In this document: one piece after another, positions 22,773-33,676 of the stretch
Layout of the letters: each line of letters starts with the position of its first letter
Position numbering within the stretch: the first letter of the stretch is position 1
NCBI GenBank assembly: GCA_002205965.3
Contig: NADL03000596.1
Coordinates: 2,232,001 to 2,296,000 of the forward strand
Direction: 5' to 3'
Length of the DNA: 64,000 nt
From: Kappaphycus alvarezii
Lineage: Eukaryota; Rhodophyta; Florideophyceae; Gigartinales; Solieriaceae
Notes under the pieces: model-generated
Seen by the model: only the letters and a program-made list of their open reading frames with translations
Databases searched by the model: none
What the model was told of the DNA's origin: nothing
Position numbers and translations under genes: made by a program

Positions 22773-22851
22773 CGCTCCCTCTTTCGCTCCCTCCCTCCCT
22801 CGCTCCCTCGCTCCCTCGCTCCCTCGCTCCCTCCCTCGTTCCGTCGTTCCG
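22773..22851 (+). repeat. CGCTCCCT microsatellite
   Basis: A run of CGCTCCCT and CTCC units degrading into CGTTC units; simple-sequence DNA. Confidence 0.9.
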
Positions 22852-22899
22852 TCATCGACCCACTGAAATAACCGTCACCAACCTGCGTTCAACATCCCC

Positions 22900-25800
22900 G
22901 CCTGGTATGGCGAAAGCCAGAACCGACGCAGCACGTTTGCCCTCGTGGGCGGACATAGCCAAGGCGCACACGCAGGTAGCTACGATCCCTTCCACAATTC
23001 TACATTTCTGCCGTTTGCAGGCTGGATCACTGCGACAAGCACCGGAACCTGTCCCACCCAAGGCCCCGCAACGCCACAGTCGATACCCAGTCTGTATCGA
23101 GCCCGCCCCAATCAACGGAACGACGGGGCTTTAGTGTGAATTGGCCCCGATGATGTCCACCCTCGCGTTCTCAGCAGGGCCTCCAGCAAAGGCGCCCTGT
23201 CGTCCTACGCGGACGCACAAGCGTGCCTGCTGATAGCGGCACAAGGTGCTCGAGAAGCACTGCCGAAACACGCTCTCCTCAAGGTGGGGACTGGACAATC
23301 GTAGAGCACTGCCCTGCAGATTCCCCAACCCTCCTCAAAATCCTGGAAATGCTCCGCAGTGATCTCCGTCGTGCTCGTTTCTCGACGAACTTCATACGGT
23401 CGAGTGGAGAGTCGGTGCTTGCATTGCAGCCGCCCGCGAGGTTGCGTTCCTCAAGACCATACCTTCCGACATTAGCATGAGAGATCGCAAAGCCCTGGCG
23501 GGAGCAATCACTCGCCTCGTTGACACACCAGCGGCCACCCTACCACGCGAAAATGACTTTGCGGGAATTTCATTTCGAGGTTCTACAGGGGTTGCCCACA
23601 CCTGGCACTGAAAACAGACCAACACGCTGACTCGGTTGCGCAAGACACCCCTAGCCCAGCACCGGAGCCAGAAACTCCACGAGCGACCCACCGCAACAAA
23701 ACAAGGAGACCTTGGACAGTGAAGCGGAAATACCGGAGCCCGCCACAGTCCAAGACAAACCCGAAAGCGCCACGCCACCGGGAACAAGAAAAACAAACCT
23801 GGTCCCCAAAACGATGGAACCCTCATCTGCCAACCTTCGGGTCGAAAAACCTAAGGAACCCGGCGCCGCTCAGCGACTTACGCAACCAGAGCCGGATGTC
23901 CCTGAAGACCCTTCCACACTCATGCCGAACACCGACCGACGAACGAACCGCACTCGCGCCCTGTCACAGCGCATGAAGGAGATGCGCATGGCGAAGGCAC
24001 AACTTGACCCTACTCCTCCAATGGGAAAACCGGCGAGCAACGCCTCTCGCCATTAGTCCCTCCCTCCTTTCCCTCTTCCCCATAACGATGCCCCGATGCC
24101 CTCCTCCGCAACTAACGAACAGGGGAGTAGCCATTCAAGCACATCAGAACAGAGAAGAGCGAATCTTCCGACGTCAACCGCGGCAGACCGAGACAGACAA
24201 TAGGCGCGATCCAAAGTTTCGCCGCGCAGCCCACTTGGCTGCAGATGCGCAATACGGGCGTGCGATGCGCACCCTAAATCAGTCGCGCATCGCGGACGTG
24301 CGTGACCTACAAGTTTAGAACGTCTACAACAGTTGCACTCAGCACCGCATTCTCATGTGACAGCCATCGAAGGGAGAGACCTTCCGCTCCCGATGGAAAT
24401 TACTGAGGCGGTTCTAGGCGCCGTCCGACGCCTGAACCCGAACTCCGCGCCGGGTCCGGACAGGATGTCCCCTCGGCTTCTTCGATTGTTGGCCAACACA
24501 GCGGTGAGTCCTGAAGCAGGTGTGATAGGGATCTCGGCGCTTACTGCGGTTGTGACGAGACTGGCCCAGGGGACCTCCCAGACGAGGGATCATTCCAATT
24601 TATGGGGACCTGCTCAACGAGAAAATTAGAGGCTGCAAGCACACTTTGGTGCTGATCGACGGTATCGGAGACGCTCGCATTCGGTTCCACCTTCACCGGG
24701 TATGTGCCTTCGCTTGCAAGCTTCAAGACGTGGTGAAGCTGACTCCGCCGAGCGTGACCATTGCCATTGCACTGAGATTTGACGAAGAGCAAGTGGAATT
24801 CTGCATACGCTCCAACAACATGTCGATGACTGGTGCAGTTCGACAGGAGGTATCCTTACCTCTCCGCTACGCCGGCCACGGCTTAACACCGGTGGCGACG
24901 CTCAATTTCCCAGCAGATGCTGCGAGCATAATTGATGCCGAGCAGCTGCGAAGCCCTGGTGAGACTGGTGCGACTCAACACCGTGCGCAAAGATACGCTG
25001 AAGCGGATAGACACCTCCGGGAGTTTGTCCGACAGCTCCCTACGTCCCACGCCAATGAACATGGCGGTCCTCCGGAAACACTGACAGCTGCCAGCCTTGC
25101 TGTCAAGCCCGATAATACACACAACACTCTATATCGAGCCTTGTGCGAGACGGCAGCATCGTCCTTCTGGAAGAACGACGAACGGACGAGGTTCCCCAAC
25201 CCCGCATTGCATTTAGAAACCGATATTCGGCGAAGAATCCGCCGCCAAGCATGTCTAGAAACGCAAGCAGGTGCCTTCCTCACCGCACAGCCCTCCGTGG
25301 TCAACCGAACGTCCAACGAGATGTGGTCAGTGATGCTGCGCCGTCACCTGGGAGTTTGCGTGTTTGACGACACCGCACCGCTGCGGTGCGCAGAGTGCAA
25401 CAAGCGCATGGATTCCCTAGGAGACCATGCGGCAGATCTTTGTAACAAAGGTGTCGGGTGGACCAACCGACACACAGCAGTGGTGAAAGAACTCGGGCGA
25501 GAGCTATTTTAGGCAGCATGAGTTTGCGTCCAATACGAGGTGCAGTACCTACTCCCTGTACTCAATGCACGGCCTGCAGATATTCTGGTGTATCCGCGGT
25601 GTGACACAACGAACCCCCCCAGCCTTCACTCCCAGTGGCCTACGACATCACCGTATCCTCGCCATTCCAGGAGAGCTACATGTCAATGGGAGCACGGAAA
25701 GCGCGAGCCGTTGCCAATGCAGCAGAAAAGCGGAAGAAGAGGGACCTAGCCTGGAAAGTTTTCTTGGCTGCCATTCCTGGCGAGGTCGTGCCGGGACGAT

Positions 25801-25980
25801 CGTAGCCTCGATGGAATTTTGTGCCGCTAGCTTTTGCCTCGCTTGGATAACCTTCTGAGACACCATCCATGGTCATAGAGAAATACGCGGCAGCAGTCGC
25901 GTCTCGCACCGGATGCTCTAGTGGGGGAACGAAAACTCGCTTGTATCAAAAGGTTACCTACGTCATTTGGTCCACATGTG
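22900..25980 (+). mobile_element. Decayed non-LTR retrotransposon with RT core deleted
   Basis: Frame fragments follow the order of a single-ORF non-LTR element. A Pro-rich N-terminal region lies at 23700-24056, then RRAAHLAADAQYGRAMRTL (about 24220). Next is the RT entry motif NPNSAPGPDRMSPRLLRLL (about 24435). The next recognisable part is already downstream of the catalytic core (HRVCAFACKLQDVVKLTPP near 24700, then RQEVSLPLRYAGHGLT), so the fingers and palm with the catalytic Asp pair are missing. The C-terminal part is best preserved: C-x2-C-x5-DSLGDHAADLC-x-KG, RHTAVVKEL, then RPADILVYPRC near 25570, and a last fragment around 25860-25980. Many stops and shifts; inactive. Confidence 0.75.
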
Positions 25981-26421
25981 CGCCGTCTGCAAAATGTCGT
26001 GCCCCGCAACACTCTGAAGTCTGTTACCCGATTCAAGATTTGATTTGCATTGACCCCGTAGTGTTGGACTGTGATAAAATAAAACAAGTAAAAGAAGAAC
26101 CCTTTTCAGCAATGATCAAATTCAATTACAGCACAGTACAGTAAAACATGTAATGCAATGACATGACTTACAGTACACTGCCGAGCTTCCGAGGTTTGAC
26201 TGATTCCTGTACCATTGGTAATGTTAGATTATAACTTGGACAGGTGCGCATCCCAGGTGACGTCAAAACTATTCCGAAAAGTACCATTCAAAGCCATCTT
26301 GCGCGGCATGAAAGCAGTCACCGGTGCCAATGGACTTGTAGCTTTCATCTCACCCATCCACTTTGTCTTCGACAGCGTTACTTCCCGGCAAAATATCACT
26401 TCTATCTGCCGCCCACCAAAG
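25981..26421. other. Spacer upstream of the HD-domain gene
   Basis: This holds GTACAGTA motifs (26130-26170) and the promoter side of the HD-domain gene. The HD reading frame stays open upstream to an ATG at 26221, so an N-terminal extension of 67 residues is possible. Confidence 0.45.
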
Positions 26422-27051
26422 ATGTCAGATCAGCAACCTCATTCCCCGTCCAATCTCCTCACCTTTTTCCGTCTCATCGGCCAACTCAAAACCACCAAGC
26501 GCACCGGATGGGTCTACAGCGATATCCATCAACCCGAAAGTGTTAGCGATCACATGTATCGGATGGCTCTCATCGCCCTTTCCATCTCCCCCAATCCCTC
26601 GCGAACCCCCCGTCTCATCAAAATGGCTCTAATTCACGATCTCGCAGAAGCAAAAGTCGGAGACATTGCTCCGGCAGACAATGTTCCCAAGCATGAAAAG
26701 TATCGTCTCGAGGAGGCTGCGATGCGTCATATTCGTGACCAAATCTTCCCTGATTCCCCGCTGGGTCACGAATTGTACAACCTATGGCTCGAATACGAAC
26801 AAGGTTTATCCGACGACGCAAAGCTTATCAAAGAAATCGACAAGTTCGAAATGATCATCCAAGCAGACGAATACGAACGTGCGCAGGGCAAGGATCTTGC
26901 TCAGTTTTTTGCTTCCACTGTCGACGCCTTCCATTCTCCCACTATGCAGAACCTCAACACTGAACTACGTCAACAACGAAAACTTCGCATTTCCAATCCT
27001 TCAGACAATCAAGCACAATCCACATCTTCACCAAGCCAATCACCTGAATAA
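26422..27051 (+). CDS. HDDC2: HD-domain 5'-deoxynucleotidase, HDDC2/YfbR-like
   Basis: This is an intact frame of 209 codons. HD-superfamily metal ligands are in order: H in ESVSDHMYRMA (about residue 42), HD in ALIHDLAEAKVGDI (about residue 75) and D in KEIDKFEMIIQADEYE (about residue 140). LLTFFRLIGQLKTTKRTGW and the spacing match eukaryotic HDDC2, which removes phosphate from deoxynucleoside monophosphates. The ATG at 26422 gives the family-typical start just before the conserved LLTFF helix; an in-frame ATG at 26221 would add a Lys/Arg-containing extension that could be a targeting peptide. The C-terminal tail is Ser/Gln-rich. The next gene converges 70 bases downstream. One of the few undamaged host genes here. 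Confidence 0.93.
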   Translation: MSDQQPHSPSNLLTFFRLIGQLKTTKRTGWVYSDIHQPESVSDHMYRMALIALSISPNPSRTPRLIKMALIHDLAEAKVGDIAPADNVPKHEKYRLEEAAMRHIRDQIFPDSPLGHELYNLWLEYEQGLSDDAKLIKEIDKFEMIIQADEYERAQGKDLAQFFASTVDAFHSPTMQNLNTELRQQRKLRISNPSDNQAQSTSSPSQSPE

Positions 27052-27120
27052 CAAACAGGTGCAAGAGGATACTTGCAGAGTCTGTCTCGACGCTGACCTA
27101 ACCCCCGCTTTGTCGTAACC

Positions 27121-27630
27121 CTAGTTTTTGTATTTTTGTTCCCTCACCTCTTCTGCAAGCGCCATAATCCGGCCATTCAATATCCTCGTTGCTCGTTCAA
27201 AGTCCTCCAACACGTCGTCCACTTTCTTCTCCTCTTGTTGCACATCCCTGTCAATCCCCGCGACGCTTCTTTCAATATCCCCAAACCTCACCTTCTCCTC
27301 TGCTCCCGCTCCCGCAAACCCCTCCATACGCATCCCCTCCATCAACCCCTCCACCTCCAGTAATCCCGCTCCCGTCGCATCTACAAGCTTACCAACACGT
27401 AACGCACGATTGCGGCGTGTAGAAGACAACTCTCGCAGGGATGTGCATGTTTGTGAGAGCATGTCCACAGCTTGCGTCGCGGCAGCCGCCTCGTCGGGAA
27501 TCACGGAGTGCAGGCGAGTTTGGAGAGAGTTTAGATCAGCGAGAAGACAGGTTGTACTTGATGGGAGGGGCCCAAGAAGTGCCTCTAGACGACTGAGGCG
27601 GTCGGAGAGGACTTGGATATCTGTGTTCAT
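27121..27630 (-). CDS. Small coiled-coil protein, unknown
   Basis: An uninterrupted 169-codon frame begins MNTDIQVLSDRLSRLEALLG and ends REQKYKN. Heptad-like helices run from residues 1-60 and 120-165, joined by a Gly/Ala-rich linker (GFAGAGAEEKV). The general pattern of an N-terminal RLxRLE helix and two later helices is reminiscent of small subunits of dynactin or tethering complexes, but I cannot assign it. The codon pattern and intact frame support a real gene. It converges on the HD-domain gene, with the two stop codons 70 bases apart. Confidence 0.6.
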   Translation of the reverse strand: MNTDIQVLSDRLSRLEALLGPLPSSTTCLLADLNSLQTRLHSVIPDEAAAATQAVDMLSQTCTSLRELSSTRRNRALRVGKLVDATGAGLLEVEGLMEGMRMEGFAGAGAEEKVRFGDIERSVAGIDRDVQQEEKKVDDVLEDFERATRILNGRIMALAEEVREQKYKN

Positions 27631-28226
27631 CTTTGGTGTGGGTATGGGTTTGAGTACGGTAGGCGCACCAAGTGCAGATGAGTTTGATATGAGACAAGTC
27701 TTTTCTTCTGAGCGAGATCTGTGGCGGGGCTTCCGGCGTTTTTATCAACAAACCGTACAGTACTGTACGATGGCACAGCGTTGGAAAATTTCAAATGTGA
27801 CTTTGATACAGAGATAAACGAATCAAAGAAAAACTAAGAATAGCTGTCACTGCTGACTCTCACTGCTGAAACAATGTTTCAATTTTTTCTTTTAAATTTT
27901 GGTCGCTAGGGCAAGAAGGCAAGGATGGCATACGTAATGTAAATGCAACTTTGCCTTTTGCGCAACCCGATGTTGTCGTACGTATCTATCGACTGTAATT
28001 GGATAATGGTGCTGTACAGTTTAGTTACTTTGCAAGTTTCAGCTTTGCGGTCATGCATTAGGTCACCCGGTCCCGCTTTCACAGATCGACGCAACTCCGC
28101 GGCTGACAAATCCAAGGAAACTGGCGGCCCTTCTCTATTTAACTCGAGTCGGGGCATGAAAGAGCGCCTCGTGCATATCCGTTCGCGGCGAATGATCTAG
28201 GGACAAACAATCCAAGCGTTTAATCC
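27631..28226. other. Divergent promoter spacer
   Basis: This lies between the starts of the small coiled-coil gene (-) and the transporter (+). It contains one GTACAGTACTGTAC palindrome (about 27755-27770) and a T-rich stretch at about 27880. No supported ORF. Confidence 0.45.
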
Positions 28227-29799
28227 ATGCACGGCCAGGGAATTATTTTGGAGGGCGACACCGGGTCTAAGTACGCCGTTTCCCGAAACAGCTCATCTGA
28301 TCAAGATACGGAGGAGCACTCAGAGTACGAGCTGGATATGAGCCGCAAATTATGCATGCTCCCGGAGCGTTATGTCATGGTCCTGCTATGTGCCGTTTGT
28401 TGCTTTATCAATTACGCGGACCGCGTCAACATGTCCGTCGCCGTTATCGCCATTGGTGATGAGTTTGGGTATAATACCAAAGAACGTGGTATTATTTTGA
28501 GCTCTTTCTTCTTGGGGTATATTCCTATGCAGCTTGGTGGTGCTGTCCTTTGCCGCAGATATGGAGGGAAAAAAGTCCTCACATATGGCGCGTTTTTTTG
28601 GAGCCTTTTCACCATCCTTACCCCGCTTGCATGTTGGCTCGGACTAGGTCCTTTGTTGATATGCCGTGTTTTCATGGGCCTATCCGAAGGCGTTGCGTTC
28701 CCATCGGTATTTCACTTTCTGTCATTTTGGGTTCCTGCAAGTGAACGAGGTTTCTCAACCTCTGTCTTTCTCACAGGTGCCCACATTGGCACCACGGTCG
28801 CCCTGGTTGTCTCACCAATTATAATTAGGCTGTCATCGTGGCATGTCATTTTCTATTCGTTTGGATCAGCAGGACTGCTCTGGATTATTGCCTGGAGCTT
28901 TATCGCATATGATCGCGACGACTTAAAGTGGACAAACTCCTCGTCCATGTCTCGATCGGCAATATCTTCGACGCAAATCACCCGAAAAGATAAAGTGCCG
29001 TTTCTGGACTCGAGTGGTTCGTGGAAATCGAATCAAGATTCGTCTGGAGAATCTTTCGATGAAGAAGGGGACACGGTTGCAGATTTGGAATCTGGAATGC
29101 GCTTTGGATCCCAACGTCGCAACTGCATACCAAACTGTTTCGGCCCGCTATCCGCGTATATTAATCCCATTGAGATAAGCGCCATTGGCTTTGTACTATC
29201 AAACCGGAAGACGCTGACCATTTGTCTAAGCCAGTGCATTTTTGGCCTGATACACTACATCATCCTTAGCTGGCTCCCTACTTACTACAACCGAGTCTCT
29301 CTCTTTCACCTTCGCGCCCTATCTTTCTATGGCCATTGCATCCAACATTGGTGGTATTATCGCTGATCGTTTTGTCAGCAATGGGGTCTCGACCACAAAA
29401 GTTCGGAAGGGCATGACGTTCGTAGCTAACACTGGAGCGGCGTTGACACTTGTCATGTTCAGTTTGGCGAAGACTGTTCCAGCGGCATTGGTGTTTATCT
29501 CACTGAGCATGTCGTTTATGAGCTTCAATACTGGGGGTTTTGAGAGTTCATACCTTGACATGTCGTCACCAGAGCTGACTGGAATGTTCAAGGCAACTGC
29601 AAACACCCTAGGGTCGTTCTCTGGGTTTGTTGCGATTCCATTTTCAACTCTGATCCTGGAATGGTCGGGCAACTCATGGCGGTTCACATTCGGTTCACTA
29701 AGTGTCTGGTATATAGTAATGACAGTTTTGTTTTTGTCATTTGCCACCAGCGAGCGCATCTTGGTGGAAGGACAGTTAGAAGAGAAGGATTCTGGATAG
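28227..29799 (+). CDS. MFS anion/phosphate transporter, SLC17/PHT4-type
   Basis: This is a membrane transporter of the major facilitator superfamily, anion:cation symporter group (SLC17; plant PHT4/ANTR). Start at the ATG 28227. The N-terminal part has YVMVLLCAVCCFINYADRVN and ADRVNMSVAVIAI, then SSFFLGYIPMQLGGAVLCRR, the classical SLC17 first helices, and GLSEGVAFPSVFHF. A long hydrophilic acidic loop (about residues 235-300) separates the two six-helix halves. The second half reads LSWLPTYYNRV, then after a frame change near 29300 MAIASNIGGIIADRF, and ends in the last helices near SLSVWYIVMTVLFLSFA. At the change, several residues expected in the family are absent, so a short deletion or a tiny intron is possible besides a base error. 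Likely carries phosphate or an organic anion. Confidence 0.88.
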
Positions 29800-30299
29800 G
29801 TCTTGTAGGACGGGTCGACAGGATACCAGGGTACGGTACTTGTCGGGCTCGGTTACAATGTTAATGTAAATGCTGTTTCTTGATCTAACCAAAAGTGTAG
29901 TACCGAGATCTGGGAATTCACGTGATGGGCGACCTTTTTGGTCCTCTGCGGATCACACGAAATAGATTATGAACGGGAGCCCAGACACCACCCGACGTGC
30001 AAAGCGCGCTTCATTGCGTTTGTTTCGTACACGGATCCGAATCTACAGAATTTAACACTTGGTTTGGTGGTAAAGCTGGCAGTTGCAATGGTCGTTGAAT
30101 TTGATCCATTCAGTGGGAGAGGACGGGAAAAGGTGGGACCGACGATACGGATTGCCGAAATTTGTGGTCCAGAAGAAAAGCGGGAGCCGATGTCAAGGGA
30201 AAAGATAGCATTTATGTTCTAACATCGTTTGAAAACCTCCCCATCATGAGCCTAACATCTGAGCTATGAGGCCATAGAGGGCGGTTCTTGTCTTCCTCC
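29800..30299. other. Spacer after the transporter
   Basis: A 94-codon frame at 29938-30222 shows no motif. Nothing else supported. It marks the border between the gene island and the repeat-rich half. Confidence 0.4.
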
Positions 30300-31566
30300 C
30301 CTATGTAGTACAGCGGAAAGCGCCAGGCGCTTCAACGAGATGATCGAGAAATGCGTCCCAACTCTGGCCGGAGGCGTCCTCGACCGTGAGGTCTTTCAAG
30401 AACTCCAGCTCTCAGTGAAACCGCTAAACCCCAAGAAACCATCGCTGGGGATAGGCCTCACGTCGGCGCGTGAGATTGCCGCCGCCGCTTTCCCCGCCTC
30501 TTGTGCCGCTGCTGATACCCTCGACATTCCATCTTACCAGCTCCAGTACGACCGCTGAGCACATACAACGTTGCAGTCGACGCCTACAGGGTGTGGCCTG
30601 CCCCTTGTCCGCCGTCGAAGATAGTTCCCTTCAGCGCCTTTTGCTCAAACAACCCACCCTCGCAAAAGAAGCTCACGGATCCAATTCACGAAGCGGCTCA
30701 AGAGCGCATGCCCCCTGGCGACAGCAGGACACAAGCTTTTCGCTCGTCGATGGGCCTCCCCGGTGCTAAACAATGGGTATACTGCGCACCATGCCCGGGC
30801 CTTAAGACACAAATTGCTCCCAACGCTTTCTCCGTCTGGTTCCATTACAATTGCCAGGTACCATTCTTCGCCCACAACACCCCGTACCCCAGGAGCTGCC
30901 TGGAAACTCTGGACATCTTCGGTGACCACCTTATGCACTGCTCGTGTGGCCGAGAGTGAATCGATCGTCACGACCGCCAGGTTCCGGTCCTCATGTCGGA
31001 CTTTGCAAAGGCCGCTAGGCACCTGGCCATGGAGCCCCGTCCCAATGGTCAACACCGCACGAGGCCAGACATCAGGGCTGGAGGAAGCACCTGAGGCACA
31101 GACTTTTTCGATGTTACATTCTTCAATCCACTTGCTCCCTCAAACACACGGGCCCGTTGTTTCAACCCCTTGAGATCTCTGAACGCCGCGAAAGCGTCAA
31201 AGTTCAGGAGGTATCAAGACTTTATCACCACGCATGCCAGGTCCCGACTGATCCCAGTGCCGATATCCACTCTTGGCGGGGGCACCCGGACGCATTCGCC
31301 GTGCTGACAGATGTGGCTATGCACGTCGCCGTGCGAGCCATAGCGACCTTCGGGTGGGTGCGATCTGTGCTTATGCAAAGACACGCTGCGGCAACGGGTT
31401 CGTCCAACGCAGCATGCCTCACGGCTGGCCTCACACCAGCCTTGTGAGGTCGTCCCGCCTGACTCTGCCTCCTTTTCAGAGTCTCTAATACATAGCCCTG
31501 CCCTTCCCTAGTCTCGGAACATGGCCGTCCTACATCTCTAATCAATAAAGCACTCCAAATTTCCCC
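30300..31566 (+). mobile_element. Non-LTR retrotransposon fragment, C-terminal half and tail
   Basis: Frames show TLAGGVLDREVFQELQL and GIGLTSAREIAAAAFPAS, then FCSNNPPSQKKLTDPIHEAA, the zinc-motif region LETLDIFGDHLMHCSCGRE, RPDIRAGG followed by FFDVTFFNPLA, and the end RLIPVPISTLGGG...QRHAAATGSSNAACL (in shifting frames). The 3' tail 31440-31566 includes AATCAATAAAG, a polyadenylation-like signal, and is repeated at 34125-34248. 5'-truncated; no RT core. Confidence 0.75.
31440..31566 (+). repeat. Non-LTR tail, subfamily 1 (also at 34125-34248)
   Basis: About 125 bases starting near GGTCGTCCCGC and ending ACTCCAAATTTCCCC are shared between 31440-31566 and 34125-34248 with small differences. 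It is the 3' untranslated end of one non-LTR subfamily. Confidence 0.75.
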
Positions 31567-31666
31567 CCATAATACAGGAGCCACAACGAGAATCGGTTTA
31601 GTTTACTAAAGTAGATCCCCGTAGACCCTCCGAGCAAGTAAAGGAAACGCACGAGCCGTATCAAGC

Positions 31667-31745
31667 GCTAGAAGCTACACCGCCCTGATCCGTAATTCTG
31701 TAGTCCTGATATGTTCATGCGTCAGTAAACGTCTATCTCTCTCTC
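31667..31745 (+). repeat. Non-LTR tail, subfamily 2 (also at 33465-33552)
   Basis: The segment AAGCTACACCGCCCTGATCC onward, ending in a TCTCTCTC run, recurs at 33465-33552 right after the C-terminal codons of the second subfamily. Here it stands alone, so it is an extreme 5' truncation. Confidence 0.75.
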
Positions 31746-32184
31746 TAGCTGTCAGTGTCCAACCCACACACATCACATCCATTCCGCGCCCGCAGCTCAC
31801 AAAAAAAATCGGGTACTCACTATGGTCAGTACTTTCAGAGAAAGAAAAGAAAACAAAGGAAAAGGATGCACACATGCAATGGCGCGCAAAAAGGACTCGT
31901 CAAAACTGCAAGACAACGTACAGGCCACCCCACGATACTCCATTGATCGGACCCGCCCACCGATGTCAACTTCAGCGGATGCCGCACCGCGAAAAGCAAC
32001 GGCCCCTGCGTCGCCACTCCCGCAGGACCCGCCTTCTTCCACCCGAGTTACATCATGCACGAATCGACCCCAACTCGACTATGGCATGTTTCGGGCTTTA
32101 GTTGCCGGGCGGTGGACTGACTGGGAAGGGAGGGGGCATTTGGGAACCTTGAGGTGTTTATATACTGGTAGAATCGCGCGTGGC

Positions 32185-32304
32185 AGGCTGGAATGCAACG
32201 CGGCGAGTTCATCGCGTTGCAGGCTAAAATGCAACGAGGAGAGTGCATCGCGTTGCATTTCAGTGAAGTGTCACGTTTGCATCGCGTTGCAATTGAGTGA
32301 AATG
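32185..32304 (+). repeat. Tandem 36-bp repeats ending in ATCGCGTTGC
   Basis: Two 36-bp units (32185-32220, 32221-32256) are followed by a diverged unit; each carries ATCGCGTTGC. The inverse GCAACGCG/CGCGTTGC pairing inside a unit would let it fold. Confidence 0.7.
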
Positions 32305-32609
32305 TGACGCTTGCGTCCGACAGTTGCTGACACAGTGGCCGGCCCTGCAAGAGGCAGTATCCGACAGGGAGGCTGGCACTGTGTGGGGAACGCTACGAGT
32401 TGAGGTTACAATGCTCTGCAGTACTTTTGCAGGTGCAGAACAAAAGCAAACTTTGCTAGATTGTACAAGAGAGTGCAGTTTTACAATTGGAAGACATCTT
32501 CGATCTATCGTAGGGTGACCCTCTCCAGCACGCCTCTGACTCCCATGGTCTCCCGACGCATCTTCAGCTTCCTGATCTCCTTTGTCCCTCACCCTCTTCT
32601 CGACGTTCC

Positions 32610-33552
32610 GTGTACTGCGATTATCAGCATTTAGCCTCCGATGCCTTGACGGACATTTTTCGGACATCCCTGTTCCCCCCCGTCGCCCTCGTTTCCCAGC
32701 GTCGTCAGTTTCTACAGCGCATGGCCTCAACTTCTTCACCGTCCGCTAGGCGCCCCATTTCTGCGCTACCTCAGAGTTTCTTGGGGACCCGTGTTGCCCC
32801 CGAGGTCTGGCGCACTATCGTTGCACTCCGCCTTGGCTGCCCTATTTTCTTTGATGTCGAACGCTGCTCCTTTTGCCTGCGCTCTCACCATCGCGTGGCG
32901 CCGGTCCTTGACATCCTCGGGCATCACGCTAGTGTCTGCCCCTGTGCTGATGGCTCCGTTCGCCGTCACAATCTGCTCCACGATCATCTTTTTTCTGAGC
33001 TCACTGCTCTCGTCATCGCTCTCCGCCCCGTACTAGAACGGGAATTGTCCCCAAGCGACAACGAAAAAGAGCTACCGCTCTCTCTTCTTCCCTTCGTTGT
33101 CGCCTCGATCTCTTCATTGACGGCCCTCAGTTCGCTCCCCGCTCACAGGGATATGACGTGACTGTGATCAGCCCCCATTCAGCGCCCTACAACCGTTCCG
33201 CAGTCTTCGATGCCACTGCTATCCTTTCTCAAGCTGAAGCTGCCGAGAACGACAGGTATCGCGCCATTTGCGATGACTTTGATATGGATTTCTACCGGAT
33301 GGGTTTCGATATCTACGGCTCTGTTGGTCCTGGGGCCGAGGCTGGGTTGCATCGCATTTCCGAGTACATCGCCTCCCGGAAGGGGACAAGTCCTGCTGCC
33401 GAACGACAACGCCTGTTACTCGTTCTCAGTTCCTTGGTTCAACAAAGTACTGCGATTACTATCAATCGCAGGAAGCTACACCGCCCTGATCCGTAATTCT
33501 GTAGTCGTGGTATGTTCATGGGTCAGTCAAAGTTTCTCTCTCTCTCTCTAAG
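32610..33552 (+). mobile_element. Non-LTR retrotransposon fragment, second subfamily, C-terminus
   Basis: This is the best preserved C-terminal region. SFLGTRVAPEVWRTIVALRL precedes the zinc motif C-x2-C-x13-LDILGHHASVC, then RRHNLLHDHLF. After a shift come the YDVTVISPHSAPYNRSAVFD segment, AEAAENDRYRAICDDFDMDF and SEYIASRKGTSPAAERQRLL, with a stop at about 33495 followed by the subfamily-2 tail. The order zinc motif, then L-D-x-x-x-D and DVTV fits the endonuclease-like domain seen in the other copies. The sequence differs clearly from the 30.3-31.6 kb copy. Confidence 0.78.
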
Positions 33553-33676
33553 GTTCCAGGCAACCACAGTCGCCACAAACTCCGTTTAGATTCCCCCGCT
33601 AGAAGTGTCAGACGACGATGTTAACTAACCCATCATACCCCCCTCAAAAGGGCGATTGTGGTTGCCTGGAAACCCT
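33552..33676. repeat. Inverted repeat GGTTCCAGGCAACCACA / TGTGGTTGCCTGGAAACC
   Basis: About 23 bases at 33552-33574 are inverted at 33653-33676, enclosing one 71-bp repeat copy. The arms differ at two or three positions. Confidence 0.65.

Larger units (their letters stand above)
21861..22899. other. Spacer with two hairpins and a microsatellite
   Basis: No supported gene. It contains the 5' end of the oxidoreductase, GTACTG motifs (22210-22235), two strong adjacent hairpins (22339-22416 and 22447-22489) and a CTCC-type microsatellite (22773-22851). Confidence 0.5.
31567..32609. other. Repeat-derived stretch with an unassigned ORF
   Basis: This contains a lone tail of the second non-LTR subfamily (31667-31745) and a 161-codon plus-strand frame (31822-32307) without a known domain, whose end is made by short tandem repeats. 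An untranslated, low-complexity stretch follows to the next element. No host gene supported. Confidence 0.4.

Noticed and set aside
27121..27630. Dynactin subunit 3
   Set aside because: Only the general helix pattern is similar; no diagnostic motif, so the protein is left unnamed.
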